The notes under the pieces: generated by a model
The model's input: the letters and a program-made list of their open reading frames with translations, nothing else
The model's database searches: none
What the model was told of the DNA's origin: nothing
Made by a program: the position numbers and the translations under genes
DNA from: Saprospiraceae bacterium
GTDB taxonomy: Bacteria; Bacteroidota; Bacteroidia; Chitinophagales; Saprospiraceae
Assembly (NCBI GenBank): GCA_028285085.1
Contig: JANQQI010000065.1
Coordinates: 124,001-188,000 of the forward strand
Direction: 5' to 3'
DNA length: 64,000 bases
Shown here: in pieces, positions 35,651 to 44,480 of the stretch
Layout: each line of letters begins with the position of its first letter
Numbering within the stretch: position 1 is the stretch's first letter

Positions 35651-36331
35651 ATGCGTAGCTTATCTGCCTTAAAGTTCTTGCCAGTGATTCTGCTGTTCTC
35701 AGCTTGTATTGGCGACGATATTATCGAAGATTTAGTGCCCGAGCGCCTCATTATCACGAATACTGTCGATACGCTTGGCATTGATGATACCTTCCAGTTT
35801 CTCGCACGTTTCACCAATAATGTTGGTCAAACGGAAAACCGAGACCTCGACTGGAGTAGTAGTAATACGAATATTCTGACAATTGATGCGGATGGTCTCG
35901 CTACGGGTGTAACCGCCGGAGAAGTGTTTGTTTACGCAGAAGTAACGACCGATGAGCAAACGATAATTGACTCTGTACAAGTCGTTGTGGACATGGAAAC
36001 ATCTGAACCCACCACACAAGAACGCAGCGGGGTGATCCAAACGACGAGCTCCTATGCTCTAGGTGGTGATTTTATCGTGAAAGAAGACGGCAATGATTTG
36101 CTAATCGAAGTTGCTTCCAATTATGTAGCGTCTACCGCTTTGCCAGGCTTGTATGTTTATTTGACTAATAATCCTTCAACAACAAGTGGGGCGCTGGAAA
36201 TTGGAGCCGTAGAAGTATTCAACGGTGCTCATGTCTATCGCATCCCCAATGTCGCGCTTTTTGATTACGATTATTTACTCTACTTCTGTAAACCTTTTAA
36301 TGTAAAAGTAGGTGACGGTCAAATAGAATAA
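35651..36331 (+). CDS. Lipoprotein with bacterial Ig-like domain and DM13 domain
   Basis: Lipobox cysteine C19 (LLFSACIGDD). Residues about 35-112 form a Big_2-like Ig fold (LDWSSSNTNILTIDADGLATGVTAGEVFVYAEV). Residues about 125-226 match the DM13 pattern: GVIQTTSSYALGGDFIV, LPGLYVYLTNNP, GAVEVFNGAHVYRIP and the ending YDYLLYFCKPFNVKVGDGQI with the conserved cysteine C213. DM13 domains in animals and plants are proposed redox or electron-transfer modules with cytochrome or DOMON partners. The bacterial role is unproven, but a redox or metal link is plausible. It is the second gene of the spondin operon; the gap to the upstream gene is structured and the barrel gene follows after 62 bp. Confidence 0.8.
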   Translation: MRSLSALKFLPVILLFSACIGDDIIEDLVPERLIITNTVDTLGIDDTFQFLARFTNNVGQTENRDLDWSSSNTNILTIDADGLATGVTAGEVFVYAEVTTDEQTIIDSVQVVVDMETSEPTTQERSGVIQTTSSYALGGDFIVKEDGNDLLIEVASNYVASTALPGLYVYLTNNPSTTSGALEIGAVEVFNGAHVYRIPNVALFDYDYLLYFCKPFNVKVGDGQIE

Positions 36332-36393
36332 TCGTTTCTCTCGACTGTTGTGCATGTTGCATTAGTTATTAAATTTCCAAAATAGTATCCATC

Positions 36394-37269
36394 ATGGTTT
36401 CTCATATTCGGCTTTTCTTCTTGATTCTAATTGTTAGTTTTCCGCTTAGTGAAATCTCAGCGGGTGGCGGATGGCCCCAGCCCAAAGGCCGAGGCTTCTT
36501 CAAACTGAGTCAATGGTGGCTCGTTGCCGATCAGCATTATACTGACCGCGGTTTGATCGATCCCAATTTAACTAACGGCATTTTCATCTCCAGCCTTTAC
36601 GCGGAGTATGGTTTTACAGATCGCCTTACCGGTGTGCTTTATTTTCCGTTCTTGAGCCGCTCCTATTTTAATAATACGATTTCTGGTACAACGGGGGAAG
36701 TACTGACGCCCGGAGAAGCCATCAATACCATAGGAGATACAGATTTGAGCATTAAATACGGCATTTTCACCAAAGGGCCAGTGGTATTGAGTGCCACCTT
36801 GACTTTGGGTCTGCCCGTTGGAGAGGATAGTGGCGGTAGTGACAATCAACTACAAACTGGCGACGGTGAGTTCAATCAATTACTGCAACTTGATGCCGGA
36901 ACGGGCTTTAAAGTTGGTAACCTGAGTGCCTACGCTAATATTTATGCGGGCTATAATAATCGCTCGGAAGGCTTTTCGGATGAGATCCGCTACGGCGTAG
37001 AAGCTGGCGTTAATTTATTCGACGACCGTATAACGGCCATCGTGCGCCTCTTTGGGGTAGAATCAACGCAGAATGGTAGCTTGGATGCAACAACGTCTAC
37101 AGGTACGTCCATCTTTGCGAATAATGCCGAGCATTTCACGTTTGCACCGGAGATTGCTTACAACATTAACGATCGTTGGGGAGTATCTGCCGGGGCAGGA
37201 TTTGCATTGTCTGGTCGTTTGATTTACGCCGCACCTTCTTACAATTTCGGTGTATTCTTTAAACTCTAA
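36394..37269 (+). CDS. Outer-membrane beta-barrel, transporter-like (phenol-degradation MetA-like)
   Basis: A signal peptide (about 1-23) is followed by GGGWPQPKGRGFFKLSQWW, a start typical of small outer-membrane transporter-like barrels. Alternating hydrophobic strands (YAEYGFTDRLTGVLYFPFL, LSIKYGIFTKGPVVLSATLTLGLPVGED, NLSAYANIYAGYNNRSEGF, APEIAYNINDRWGVSAGAGFAL) lead to a C-terminal strand ending in aromatic FKL. With 291 residues it should form a 12- to 14-strand barrel. It is the last gene of the spondin/DM13 operon and may be the outer-membrane channel or anchor for the two lipoproteins. The stop overlaps by 4 bp the convergent flavin-reductase-like gene. Confidence 0.8.
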   Translation: MVSHIRLFFLILIVSFPLSEISAGGGWPQPKGRGFFKLSQWWLVADQHYTDRGLIDPNLTNGIFISSLYAEYGFTDRLTGVLYFPFLSRSYFNNTISGTTGEVLTPGEAINTIGDTDLSIKYGIFTKGPVVLSATLTLGLPVGEDSGGSDNQLQTGDGEFNQLLQLDAGTGFKVGNLSAYANIYAGYNNRSEGFSDEIRYGVEAGVNLFDDRITAIVRLFGVESTQNGSLDATTSTGTSIFANNAEHFTFAPEIAYNINDRWGVSAGAGFALSGRLIYAAPSYNFGVFFKL

Positions 37270-37922
37270 GATATCACCTCCAAGGTCTGGTCGGGCTTGG
37301 CATAGGACAAGCGGGCCAGACGTTGGGTTTGGTGATAGCTATCAAGGCCTGATACCGTCACCGTTCCCGCTTGCTCGATATCGAGGTAGCCATCTTCTTG
37401 CAAACATTCCTCTGGACAAAAGATCTCCACAACTTCGCCAACCATTAGGATCGTATTATTTGCCTCAATATTTAACTGCTCGCGAAAAGCCAGGCCAATG
37501 CGTACTTTGCTTTCGCGTACATAAGGTGCTTTGATGCGGTCGCTATAAACGGCAGTCAAGTCCGTTGCCGAAAACTCCGAGACTTCCGAAGGATAGCGAG
37601 CCGAAGCTTGGTGGGCATTTTGATAAAAGGACTCGAGTACATGGTTAAATGTAAAATATCCAGTCGCCATGATATTATTGTAAGAATCCCGCGTAACCGA
37701 AACCGGTCGCATGATAAACCCCATCAAAGCTGGATTCGCTCCCAGGTGTACCACTGAACTTAGTACCGATAAATTAGTCACACCTTCGGTACTGACGGTT
37801 CCCAAAAGATTCAAACTTTTAAATCCACTTAAGGCATTGATCAAACGCGTGCGATAACGTCGTTCCATTTCCGGGAATGCTTCCTTCTGAATATGTAACA
37901 GTTGATCATTGTCCAACATCAT
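37266..37922 (-). CDS. Flavin reductase-like (FMN-binding split-barrel) protein
   Basis: Cytoplasmic protein of 218 residues with the flavin reductase-like fold: SGFKSLNLLGTVSTEGVTNLSVLSSVVHLGANPALMGFIMRP (about 31-72), then RDSYNNIMATGYFTFNHV, in which the RDS/N-I-x-x-TGxFxxN pattern contacts FMN. The C-terminal part holds ILMVGEVVEIF. Such proteins reduce flavins with NAD(P)H or act as flavin-dependent oxidoreductases; the substrate is unknown. Two ATG codons in a row (37922 and 37919) are possible starts. It converges with the barrel gene (4-bp overlap). Link to the possibly redox-active DM13 operon is not supported beyond proximity. Confidence 0.82.
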   Translation of the reverse strand: MMLDNDQLLHIQKEAFPEMERRYRTRLINALSGFKSLNLLGTVSTEGVTNLSVLSSVVHLGANPALMGFIMRPVSVTRDSYNNIMATGYFTFNHVLESFYQNAHQASARYPSEVSEFSATDLTAVYSDRIKAPYVRESKVRIGLAFREQLNIEANNTILMVGEVVEIFCPEECLQEDGYLDIEQAGTVTVSGLDSYHQTQRLARLSYAKPDQTLEVIS

Positions 37923-38111
37923 CCTAATATTTTAATTATTTCAAGTTGCGATCAATTTAAAAGAGAGGCCATTCACCTAATTTGTATCGCAAAATCAAAG
38001 ATTTCGCACAAAACTTTCCTCATATCCTCTCATCAATCACAACTTGGGTTAACCATTTGAAAAAATCATAAGTAGAACTCATTTTTTTAAAAGTGGTTCA
38101 AAAAAAGCAAA

Positions 38112-38141
38112 CCGGAATCCTCACAGTGGATTATCCCGGTC
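38112..38141 (-). terminator. Probable terminator after the FG-GAP/ASPIC gene
   Basis: An imperfect hairpin (ACCGG, AATCC on one side; GGATT, CCCGGT on the other) lies 65 bp past the stop at 38206. Read on the minus strand it is followed by a seven-base T run (38101-38107 is A on the plus strand). Confidence 0.65.
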
Positions 38142-38205
38142 CGACTCAACACTTGCTATTTAATGCCCGAGGGCATCTTCCGAAATTTATATTGTTTCCT
38201 TGTCT

Positions 38206-39975
38206 TTATTCCATTACTATCAATTGGCTGTGAAAAATTTGGCCGTTGGAGTCGAGCTTAAGCGTATAGCTGCCCGCCGCTAGAGCCTTGATAGGTAAAT
38301 GGAGTTGTCGCTCGCTCTGTCGTAAATCGCGAGCCGCGTAAGTCTGTAGCAATTGTCCTTGTTGATTGTACAGACGCAGGGTAGCATCCGCGCTAATAAC
38401 GGTTTCTCCCCATTCTATAGTGATGCTATCACCATTATTAACTGGATTCGGGAATGATCTTAGGACAACCGGATCCGGCAAAGGATAATTACTCACTACG
38501 ATACAATCCCCTTCTTCATAATCATAAAACTGATCAGACGATAGGCCAGTACAAAGTTCGGTAAGACCTGATGGCCATTCGATCAGTAGGCTATCTACTG
38601 TCGTAGCATCTCCCAAGCCAAAATGAACACGCAAGCTATTGGAGCCACAGAAGCTACTCTGGGCGGAAACCTCACGCATTTGCCACACAGGATTACCGTC
38701 AATCATCGCGCGGATGCGCACCTTTGTTCCTATGGCTGAAGCATTGGATGCCGTTCCTTTAAGGCTAAGATTAATCCAGTGATTGCTATTTCCATCATTT
38801 TGATACAATCCTTTAGTGGACTGGCCAGAGGAATTGACGTAAAGATCTAAATCGCCGTCGTTGTCATAGTCACCCGCCGAAGCGCCTCGGGTTGGCCCAG
38901 GAATAGTCATAGCGTCAGATACACTATCAAAGGTCCCATCACCATTATTTACATAATATCTATCCAATCCACCATCACTGACTACGAAGGCATCTAAATC
39001 GCCATCATTATCAAAATCACCCCATAAATTAGTGAGCCAAGCACTATTATCACTCACCATTCCGGCACCACCAAGATCGCTATCAGTCAATTGGACGAAA
39101 GTGCCATTGCCATCATTCCGATAAAAGTCATTTGGTTTTGTATTAAAATAATTGGTGACGAAGCCATCTAAGTCACCATCGTTATCATAATCAATCCAAT
39201 TCCAGTTTTGACCATCCCGGAAATCACCAAAGAGTACACCGTTCTCTTCCCGAACCAGTGAAGCGGTCCCGGTGGGAATCAATTGATTGATGTAAATGTG
39301 ATCTTTTGATAAAAACCCCACTTCTCCACTGCCAATAAATAAGTCCTGATCGCCATCACCATCATAATCAGACCAGCTACTTACGGTGTAAGCTGCCAAG
39401 TCGTCCGTCACGTCGCTAGTCGTGACTTCAGTGAAAGTACCGTCACCGTTACTGTTGAATAACCAATTAGGGTGACACGGTCCAATAAACCCACAAGGAT
39501 GGGTCACAACAAGATCGAGGTATCCGTCGCCAGTATAATCAGCCCAAGCAGCCGACCAGCCGTCAACGGCGGTAGCAATATCTCCGGTCGTGACTGCCGA
39601 GAAAGTATTATCTCCATTATTACGATATAAGGCCGACTGATCATTCGCTAAATACACATCCACAAAGCCATCATTATCATAATCTCCCCAGGTATGGCCG
39701 TTGTTGATCCCGTTGGACACGCCGGTAATTCCGCTATTCGTTAGACTCGTAAAGGTCCCGTCACCATTATTCAGATAAAGGAAATTCTGATTTACAAAAA
39801 GCTCCAGCCAACCATCGTTATTGATATCTATCCAACTGGCACCAGTGTAGCCAGGGGTTGGCGCTTCTGCCACAATAGGATTATTATCGTCGGTTATTTT
39901 AGTGAATTGTTGTGCTTGTGAGCGCCCCGTCAACAGCGCCAAAAGCAGTATCATAAATGTATATTGTTTTTCCAT
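38206..39975 (-). CDS. FG-GAP/VCBS repeat protein with ASPIC/UnbV domain and T9SS sorting domain
   Basis: A signal peptide (about 1-21, ending SQAQ) is followed by seven or so FG-GAP/VCBS-type blades (about 40-400), recognised by repeats of the form DxDxDGxxDLxVxN, for example DYDGDGDQDLFIG, DYDNDGDLDGFV, DFDNDGDLDAFV and DYDNDGDLDLYVN, which bind calcium. An ASPIC/UnbV domain (about 405-475: NHWINLSLKGTASNASAIGTKV, SFCGSNSLRVHFGLG, VDSLLIEWPSG) comes next. The C-terminal 80 residues (FPNPVNNGDSITIEW, LRLYNQQGQLLQ, LAAGSYTLKL) are a type A T9SS sorting domain. The protein is thus a predicted secreted or surface beta-propeller of CRTAC1 type. It is a single gene with its own terminator. Confidence 0.9.
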   Translation of the reverse strand: MEKQYTFMILLLALLTGRSQAQQFTKITDDNNPIVAEAPTPGYTGASWIDINNDGWLELFVNQNFLYLNNGDGTFTSLTNSGITGVSNGINNGHTWGDYDNDGFVDVYLANDQSALYRNNGDNTFSAVTTGDIATAVDGWSAAWADYTGDGYLDLVVTHPCGFIGPCHPNWLFNSNGDGTFTEVTTSDVTDDLAAYTVSSWSDYDGDGDQDLFIGSGEVGFLSKDHIYINQLIPTGTASLVREENGVLFGDFRDGQNWNWIDYDNDGDLDGFVTNYFNTKPNDFYRNDGNGTFVQLTDSDLGGAGMVSDNSAWLTNLWGDFDNDGDLDAFVVSDGGLDRYYVNNGDGTFDSVSDAMTIPGPTRGASAGDYDNDGDLDLYVNSSGQSTKGLYQNDGNSNHWINLSLKGTASNASAIGTKVRIRAMIDGNPVWQMREVSAQSSFCGSNSLRVHFGLGDATTVDSLLIEWPSGLTELCTGLSSDQFYDYEEGDCIVVSNYPLPDPVVLRSFPNPVNNGDSITIEWGETVISADATLRLYNQQGQLLQTYAARDLRQSERQLHLPIKALAAGSYTLKLDSNGQIFHSQLIVME

Positions 39976-40110
39976 AGAGCAATTGGATTTAAAATGATTT
40001 GCGTAAAAAGTTGATGCTCTAAAAATGTTGGAAAAACAGGCTCTTGGAGGTAAATCCTATAAATATTGACGGATTTCACCCGGATTTACCTCTGTTTTAA
40101 CTTGCGTGTC

Positions 40111-41301
40111 TCATTTTGAAGCACTGGGTTGACCAGAAGGGGAGATATGATGTTTTTTGAATTGAGAAGGGGATTGTCCGACGATGCTTTTGAACGCCTT
40201 ATTAAAAGATGTTTTATTATTAAAACCCACTTCATAGGCGATATTAATGATGTAAGTATCTCGGTACTGCGGGGCCAACAATAATTGCCGGGCTTCCCGC
40301 ACCCGATAGTGGTTGATAAAATCCGGGAAGGACTGTCCAAATTTTTCATTGATGAGCTGCGAGAGATGATGTGGGCTGATCTGAAGTTGTTCCGCCAAAC
40401 TACCTAAGCGCAACTCACTATCCCGATACACCCGCTCTTCTTCCATCGCTTGTAGTAGGCGTTTTTGCATTGAAGCCGCAGCCGCTTTCGTCAGAGAAGA
40501 ACGCTGATACTTCGGTGCCGGAGAAAAGACTTTGGGTAGCAATTCTCCTGCAAAAATTTCGGGCTGCTTATAACCCAGCACACCTACCGTGTAGATAAAT
40601 ACCGTCATTGCCAACGAAATCTGATAATCAAAGCTTAAGCTGAAATAGGGGGTAGCGACTAGCACGTAGTACGACAGATTAGCGAGGAAAAACCCAACGA
40701 ATAGACCAAATAAGGTGCGTAACCAACGTTGTCGGACCAAGCTAGTGGGGTCGGCTTCCGTTACCTTTTCTTTCGTACGCTGGAGCAGGAGATATAAAAG
40801 TGTTGTGTAAACCGACATCTGCACAACCAACAAATAGGGATAAGCGTGATAAACACGAATAAAAGGCCAGTTAATATTTTTGATGAGCTCCTGATCCCTC
40901 AACATTAAGCCGCGTAAGGCATCCGGGTCGGAGAAATGAAACGGCAAAAAATTCAGTAGCAATAAAGCCGCCGGCAGAAAATGCCAGCTATCCCGCCAGC
41001 GCAATCGTACATTTTCTCCTACATCTCGGCAATACAACCACAGCAAAGGACCAAATAAGAGCCCTAGGGTCATGTACAAGCGGTTGATATGAGGGAGATG
41101 CCAAAGGTAGCGTGTCCAATGCAGACAATATTCGAACAAGGTCAACGCAAAACAAAAGATAAAAGCGGCCAGCAACAGGTTAGCTGATCGGCGGCCGCGG
41201 CGCTGAGTGGCCAGCATGATAGCGAAGAAAAATCCTTGTGCGGCCGCGACCACAAAGATAATTGTCCAAAGATCAAAAGATGGTGCTTCGGGTAGTTGCA
41301 T
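40111..41301 (-). CDS. Membrane-anchored AraC-family transcriptional regulator
   Basis: The N-terminal half (about 1-245) has seven hydrophobic segments (IIFVVAAAQGFFFAIMLA, LLLAAFIFCFALTLFEYCL and others). The C-terminal half (about 285-385) is an AraC/XylS double helix-turn-helix: LRLGSLAEQLQISPHHLSQLINEKFGQSFPDFINHYRVREA and YIINIAYEVGFNNKTSFNKAFKSIVGQSPSQFKK. This 7-TM plus AraC layout is common in Bacteroidota and serves as a one-component sensor, with unknown ligand. It lies upstream of the FG-GAP cargo gene on the same strand (135-bp gap) and divergent from the 41.7-49.7 kb surface cluster; both are possible targets. Confidence 0.88.
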   Translation of the reverse strand: MQLPEAPSFDLWTIIFVVAAAQGFFFAIMLATQRRGRRSANLLLAAFIFCFALTLFEYCLHWTRYLWHLPHINRLYMTLGLLFGPLLWLYCRDVGENVRLRWRDSWHFLPAALLLLNFLPFHFSDPDALRGLMLRDQELIKNINWPFIRVYHAYPYLLVVQMSVYTTLLYLLLQRTKEKVTEADPTSLVRQRWLRTLFGLFVGFFLANLSYYVLVATPYFSLSFDYQISLAMTVFIYTVGVLGYKQPEIFAGELLPKVFSPAPKYQRSSLTKAAAASMQKRLLQAMEEERVYRDSELRLGSLAEQLQISPHHLSQLINEKFGQSFPDFINHYRVREARQLLLAPQYRDTYIINIAYEVGFNNKTSFNKAFKSIVGQSPSQFKKHHISPSGQPSASK

Positions 41302-41726
41302 GATTATTTACAGCTTATAGGGCTCACCATCAGATGGCAAGACACAGGACAAATCAGTAGGAGAGTTAAACTAAAATACAATTAGTCTTTTTGAATTACT
41401 GACAACCCGCCTACATTTTTTGATTTTCAACGAAATGCCGTATTTTTATCGTAATAGATATTCAACTTTCTAAATAGTTGGTCCAAGGAAGGAATAATCA
41501 CTTTAGAAAAAAATCTATTTTTATAAAATATTTTACCGGAATCGCCGTTTTCTGTTTTGTAGTTGAAATCGTCCGATTCTACTCCTCACATTCACCTACA
41601 ATTTTCATTATCTACTTGCCATCTCCTTTTCAGGAGATAGAACTGCTATAAATACTTCTACTGCTACTTCTACCGTATTTCAGGGTATCACTTCTGTATC
41701 GAGGTGATATTAAACTAGTGTTTTTT
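41302..41726. other. AT-rich non-coding stretch upstream of the surface-protein cluster; no gene seen
   Basis: About 425 bp between the divergent AraC regulator and the first lipoprotein gene. It should contain promoters for both sides. No exact TTTG/TAnnTTTG pair, strong hairpin or reading frame with recognisable features was found. Confidence 0.45.
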
Positions 41727-42599
41727 ATGCGAAAAACCTTACACGCTTTACACCTTCTTGGGCTTGGCCTTTGCTTATTAATCGCTGCCTGTAGTAAAGA
41801 AAATGAACTGGTCCCCGACAACGATGCGCCGGTGGTCAATAACATCCCACGGATTAAAATTGAAAATTACGTCAATCGCGTTTTTATCGATCTATTGGGT
41901 CGAGAGCCGATTGATACTGAAATGGATCGAGAAGTTATTGCTCTCAAAAATGCCGGACTGAGTAAATCGGCCCGGCGAAGTCTGGTGCGTCAACTCCAAA
42001 CTGGAACCTCTTTAATCGAAGGCGATTCTACCTACCAACGTGCCTACCACCAGTATTTATACAACCTCGCGAAGGTGCGCTGCATCGAAGGGGTATCCGA
42101 TGAAACCATTGCTGAGTTTATCGCAGGCGCTCCGACGCCAGCCGATGAAGCGCGCCTGCTCGCCGTGATAAGTAGCCGTCAAGATATGGAAAATGGCCTG
42201 ATCACGTTCGACCAAATGATGGGACGTATGATCTACAATATGGTCTACGACGAACTCAATATGAACACCTTCAATTTTGTAAATGCCTCCTTTGAAAATC
42301 TCCTTTGGCGTTTTCCAACGGATGCCGAATTCGATGAAGGCTTTCGCATGGTGGAGTTCAATGCATCCGCCGAATTATTCGGCCAAGTTGGACAAAACAA
42401 GACGGACTACGTCAACATTCTTACGAACTCCCGAGAAATGTTTGAAGGCCTAATCATCTGGGCATATCGCCAGCTCCTGTCACGCCAACCCAATACCGGA
42501 GAGACCACCGCTTTACTCGAAGATTTTTATGAGCATCGCGATATCCGACTGATCCAACAAGAAATCATGATCACGGATGAATACGCCAATTTTGAATAG
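41727..42599 (+). CDS. Lipoprotein of unknown function, first gene of surface-protein cluster
   Basis: The chosen start is the ATG at 41727; the frame is open from a GTG at 41718. Lipobox cysteine is C22 (LLIAACSKENE). The body is helical. The segment YVNRVFIDLLGREPIDTEM (about 49-67) and the ending WAYRQLLSRQPNTGETTALLEDFYEHRDIRLIQQEIMITDEYANFE resemble the units of DUF4214-type and DUF1549-type proteins, in which an aromatic helix is followed by LLGRxP. The next gene ends in a similar unit, so the two are probably related. No function is known. It is followed by the next lipoprotein gene after 18 bp. Confidence 0.75.
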   Translation: MRKTLHALHLLGLGLCLLIAACSKENELVPDNDAPVVNNIPRIKIENYVNRVFIDLLGREPIDTEMDREVIALKNAGLSKSARRSLVRQLQTGTSLIEGDSTYQRAYHQYLYNLAKVRCIEGVSDETIAEFIAGAPTPADEARLLAVISSRQDMENGLITFDQMMGRMIYNMVYDELNMNTFNFVNASFENLLWRFPTDAEFDEGFRMVEFNASAELFGQVGQNKTDYVNILTNSREMFEGLIIWAYRQLLSRQPNTGETTALLEDFYEHRDIRLIQQEIMITDEYANFE

Positions 42600-42617
42600 T
42601 CCTTTACAATTAAAATA

Positions 42618-43103
42618 ATGATGAGAACCTTTACGCTTTTACTTTTGCTGGGTACACTTTGGCTCGGAGCCTGTAAGGAAAAAACCTACGTTTACGAGGT
42701 CAATGAGGTCAACGTTCTCCCCAATAATTCCGAGAAAGACAAGGAAAAATCCATTCCGCAGTTTATTTCCATCCTCTACGCCAATATGTACCAACAGGCT
42801 TTGAGTCCAGATCAAATGGTCGATATTTCGGAGCTCATCGCCTCTATTGGTGATAAGCAATTGGCTTACGAAGTTATTCTCGCCAAATTTGTCACCGATC
42901 CTGATGTACAGATTCCAAGTGATACCGAGATGCGAAACGATATCGAACAGTTTGTCATCGATACTTACAAACGCTTCTACGTTCGCGAGCCCACCGAAGC
43001 CGAAAAAACGTACTTCATTAATTATATCAATTCCAGACCCAATGTGAGTCCATTGATGGTCTACTTTGCTTTCGCCACTTCGGACGAGTACAATTATTAT
43101 TAA
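42618..43103 (+). CDS. Small lipoprotein related to the preceding gene product
   Basis: Lipobox cysteine C19 (LWLGACKEKTY). Residues about 30-60 are charged. The helical remainder ends with DTYKRFYVREPTEAEKTYFINYINSR and ATSDEYNYY, which parallels the R-x-P-T/N-x-x-E and DEYxxF/Y ending of the 41727-42599 product. This suggests a one-unit version of the same fold. It has 161 residues. It sits between that gene (18 bp upstream) and the DUF1501-like gene (24 bp downstream), so the three are probably one transcript. In other DUF1501 clusters a DUF1800 protein occupies this place; whether these lipoproteins substitute for it is speculative. Confidence 0.7.
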   Translation: MMRTFTLLLLLGTLWLGACKEKTYVYEVNEVNVLPNNSEKDKEKSIPQFISILYANMYQQALSPDQMVDISELIASIGDKQLAYEVILAKFVTDPDVQIPSDTEMRNDIEQFVIDTYKRFYVREPTEAEKTYFINYINSRPNVSPLMVYFAFATSDEYNYY

Positions 43104-43127
43104 TCTCCACCTTGCAAGTCAAACATC

Positions 43128-44480
43128 ATGAAGAGAAGAGATTTTATTAAAAAAACAGCATTAGCTACTGCCTCTACAATTGGGATGCCTTACATTTTGC
43201 CTTCGGGTCGATTGTTTGCGCGCAATGGGGTACAGATGGCTGGCCATGTGGTTTTTGTCATGTTCGCCGGTGGCATCCGCCAGCAAGAATCCATGCTCAA
43301 ACGCTATCTGGCTGAGAGTCAGGGCCTCAATATCGAAGGCAATATTATGTACAATATGCTCCCCGGTGCGCCGCCGGAATTGAAGATTGTATACGGTGTT
43401 ACCTCACAAGATGGGCAACCGGGTGGACAACCCATTGATCCTATCTTGGATACGCCCTTACAATTGCAGGGTACTTTATTTCAAGAGTCGCGCTATTCGG
43501 CGGGCGGTACCGGTCACTACACTGGATTAGTGACTGGCGTGTCGGGCAACTATGGCGTGACCCAAGGCCTACAGGCCCGCCCGCAAAACCCGACGATTTT
43601 TGAATATTTGCGCAGACACGCTGGCTTTAAAGCTACCGATACCTGGTTTATCGGTAATGGCATCAGCGGCTCAACGCCTTTGCTGAATTATAGCGCCCAT
43701 TCAAATTACGGCTCACAATACGGTGCTAATTTTTTCGCGCCCAACGTCACTTTCGGCGAACAGGGCCAAAATCATCTCAAAGGTTTTCGTCAATTCCATC
43801 CCGAAGAAGAGCTTGGCCCCATTCAGGAAATGCGCGAGTTTTTGAATCAGAATTATATGCAAGTCGGTCGTAATATTCCTAACCTCAATAATACCGAGGA
43901 GGAAGTTGCCGATATCAAAAACTTCATTGAGTCTACTTTCGAGCGGCTCGACAATGGGCAAATAGCGTTCCCGCCCGTTACGGACAATGGCGATTTATCA
44001 ACCATTGGCTACGCCACCGAGGTTTTACGCTGGTTCAAGCCTAAGCTAACTGTAATCAATATGAGTGCGGTGGACAGCTGCCACGCCAGTTATACGAATT
44101 ATTTGCAGGCATTGCACCGAGGAGATCACGGGATTGCCCATTTGTGGAATTTTATCCAGGAGCAAATTCCGGAGATGTCAGGGAATACCTTGATGATCGT
44201 CCAACCGGAGCACGGTCGCAATTACGCCTCCAATGCCATTACCGATGAAAACGATTGGTTCTCTTTTGATCACGATTCGGACGAAAACTCCCGACGTATT
44301 TTCAACATGATGGTCGGCCCTTGTGTAGATGCAAACTTGCTCGTCGGCAGTCCAGATAATCCAATTGGTGATGCTGCTGATGTGGTGCCCACCATTGCTG
44401 AAGTATTTGGAATTAAAGATCAGGTCTTGTCTTCAGGCTATTTACAAAGCGGAGCGATGTCTTTATTTGATCGTATTTAA
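43128..44480 (+). CDS. Tat-signal DUF1501-like (alkaline-phosphatase-fold) protein
   Basis: The N-terminus MKRRDFIKKTALATASTIGMPYILP is a twin-arginine signal (RRDFIK), so the protein is exported folded. The body resembles DUF1501/sulfatase-like proteins: HVVFVMFAGGIRQQESM (about 40-56), KLTVINMSAVDSCHASYTNYLQALHRGDHGIAHLW (about 305-340), NTLMIVQPEHGRN (about 352-364) and DAADVVPTIAEVFGI near the end. The aspartates and histidines are placed like metal ligands of the alkaline phosphatase fold, but the set is not complete enough to predict hydrolysis. Unlike the DUF1501 gene at 14001-15557 it has no T9SS sorting domain. It is third in the surface cluster. Confidence 0.75.
   Translation: MKRRDFIKKTALATASTIGMPYILPSGRLFARNGVQMAGHVVFVMFAGGIRQQESMLKRYLAESQGLNIEGNIMYNMLPGAPPELKIVYGVTSQDGQPGGQPIDPILDTPLQLQGTLFQESRYSAGGTGHYTGLVTGVSGNYGVTQGLQARPQNPTIFEYLRRHAGFKATDTWFIGNGISGSTPLLNYSAHSNYGSQYGANFFAPNVTFGEQGQNHLKGFRQFHPEEELGPIQEMREFLNQNYMQVGRNIPNLNNTEEEVADIKNFIESTFERLDNGQIAFPPVTDNGDLSTIGYATEVLRWFKPKLTVINMSAVDSCHASYTNYLQALHRGDHGIAHLWNFIQEQIPEMSGNTLMIVQPEHGRNYASNAITDENDWFSFDHDSDENSRRIFNMMVGPCVDANLLVGSPDNPIGDAADVVPTIAEVFGIKDQVLSSGYLQSGAMSLFDRI

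Noticed and set aside
38206-39975. Repeated acidic-codon segments in the FG-GAP gene as a DNA repeat
   Set aside because: They encode calcium-binding DxDxDG blades and are explained by the beta-propeller.
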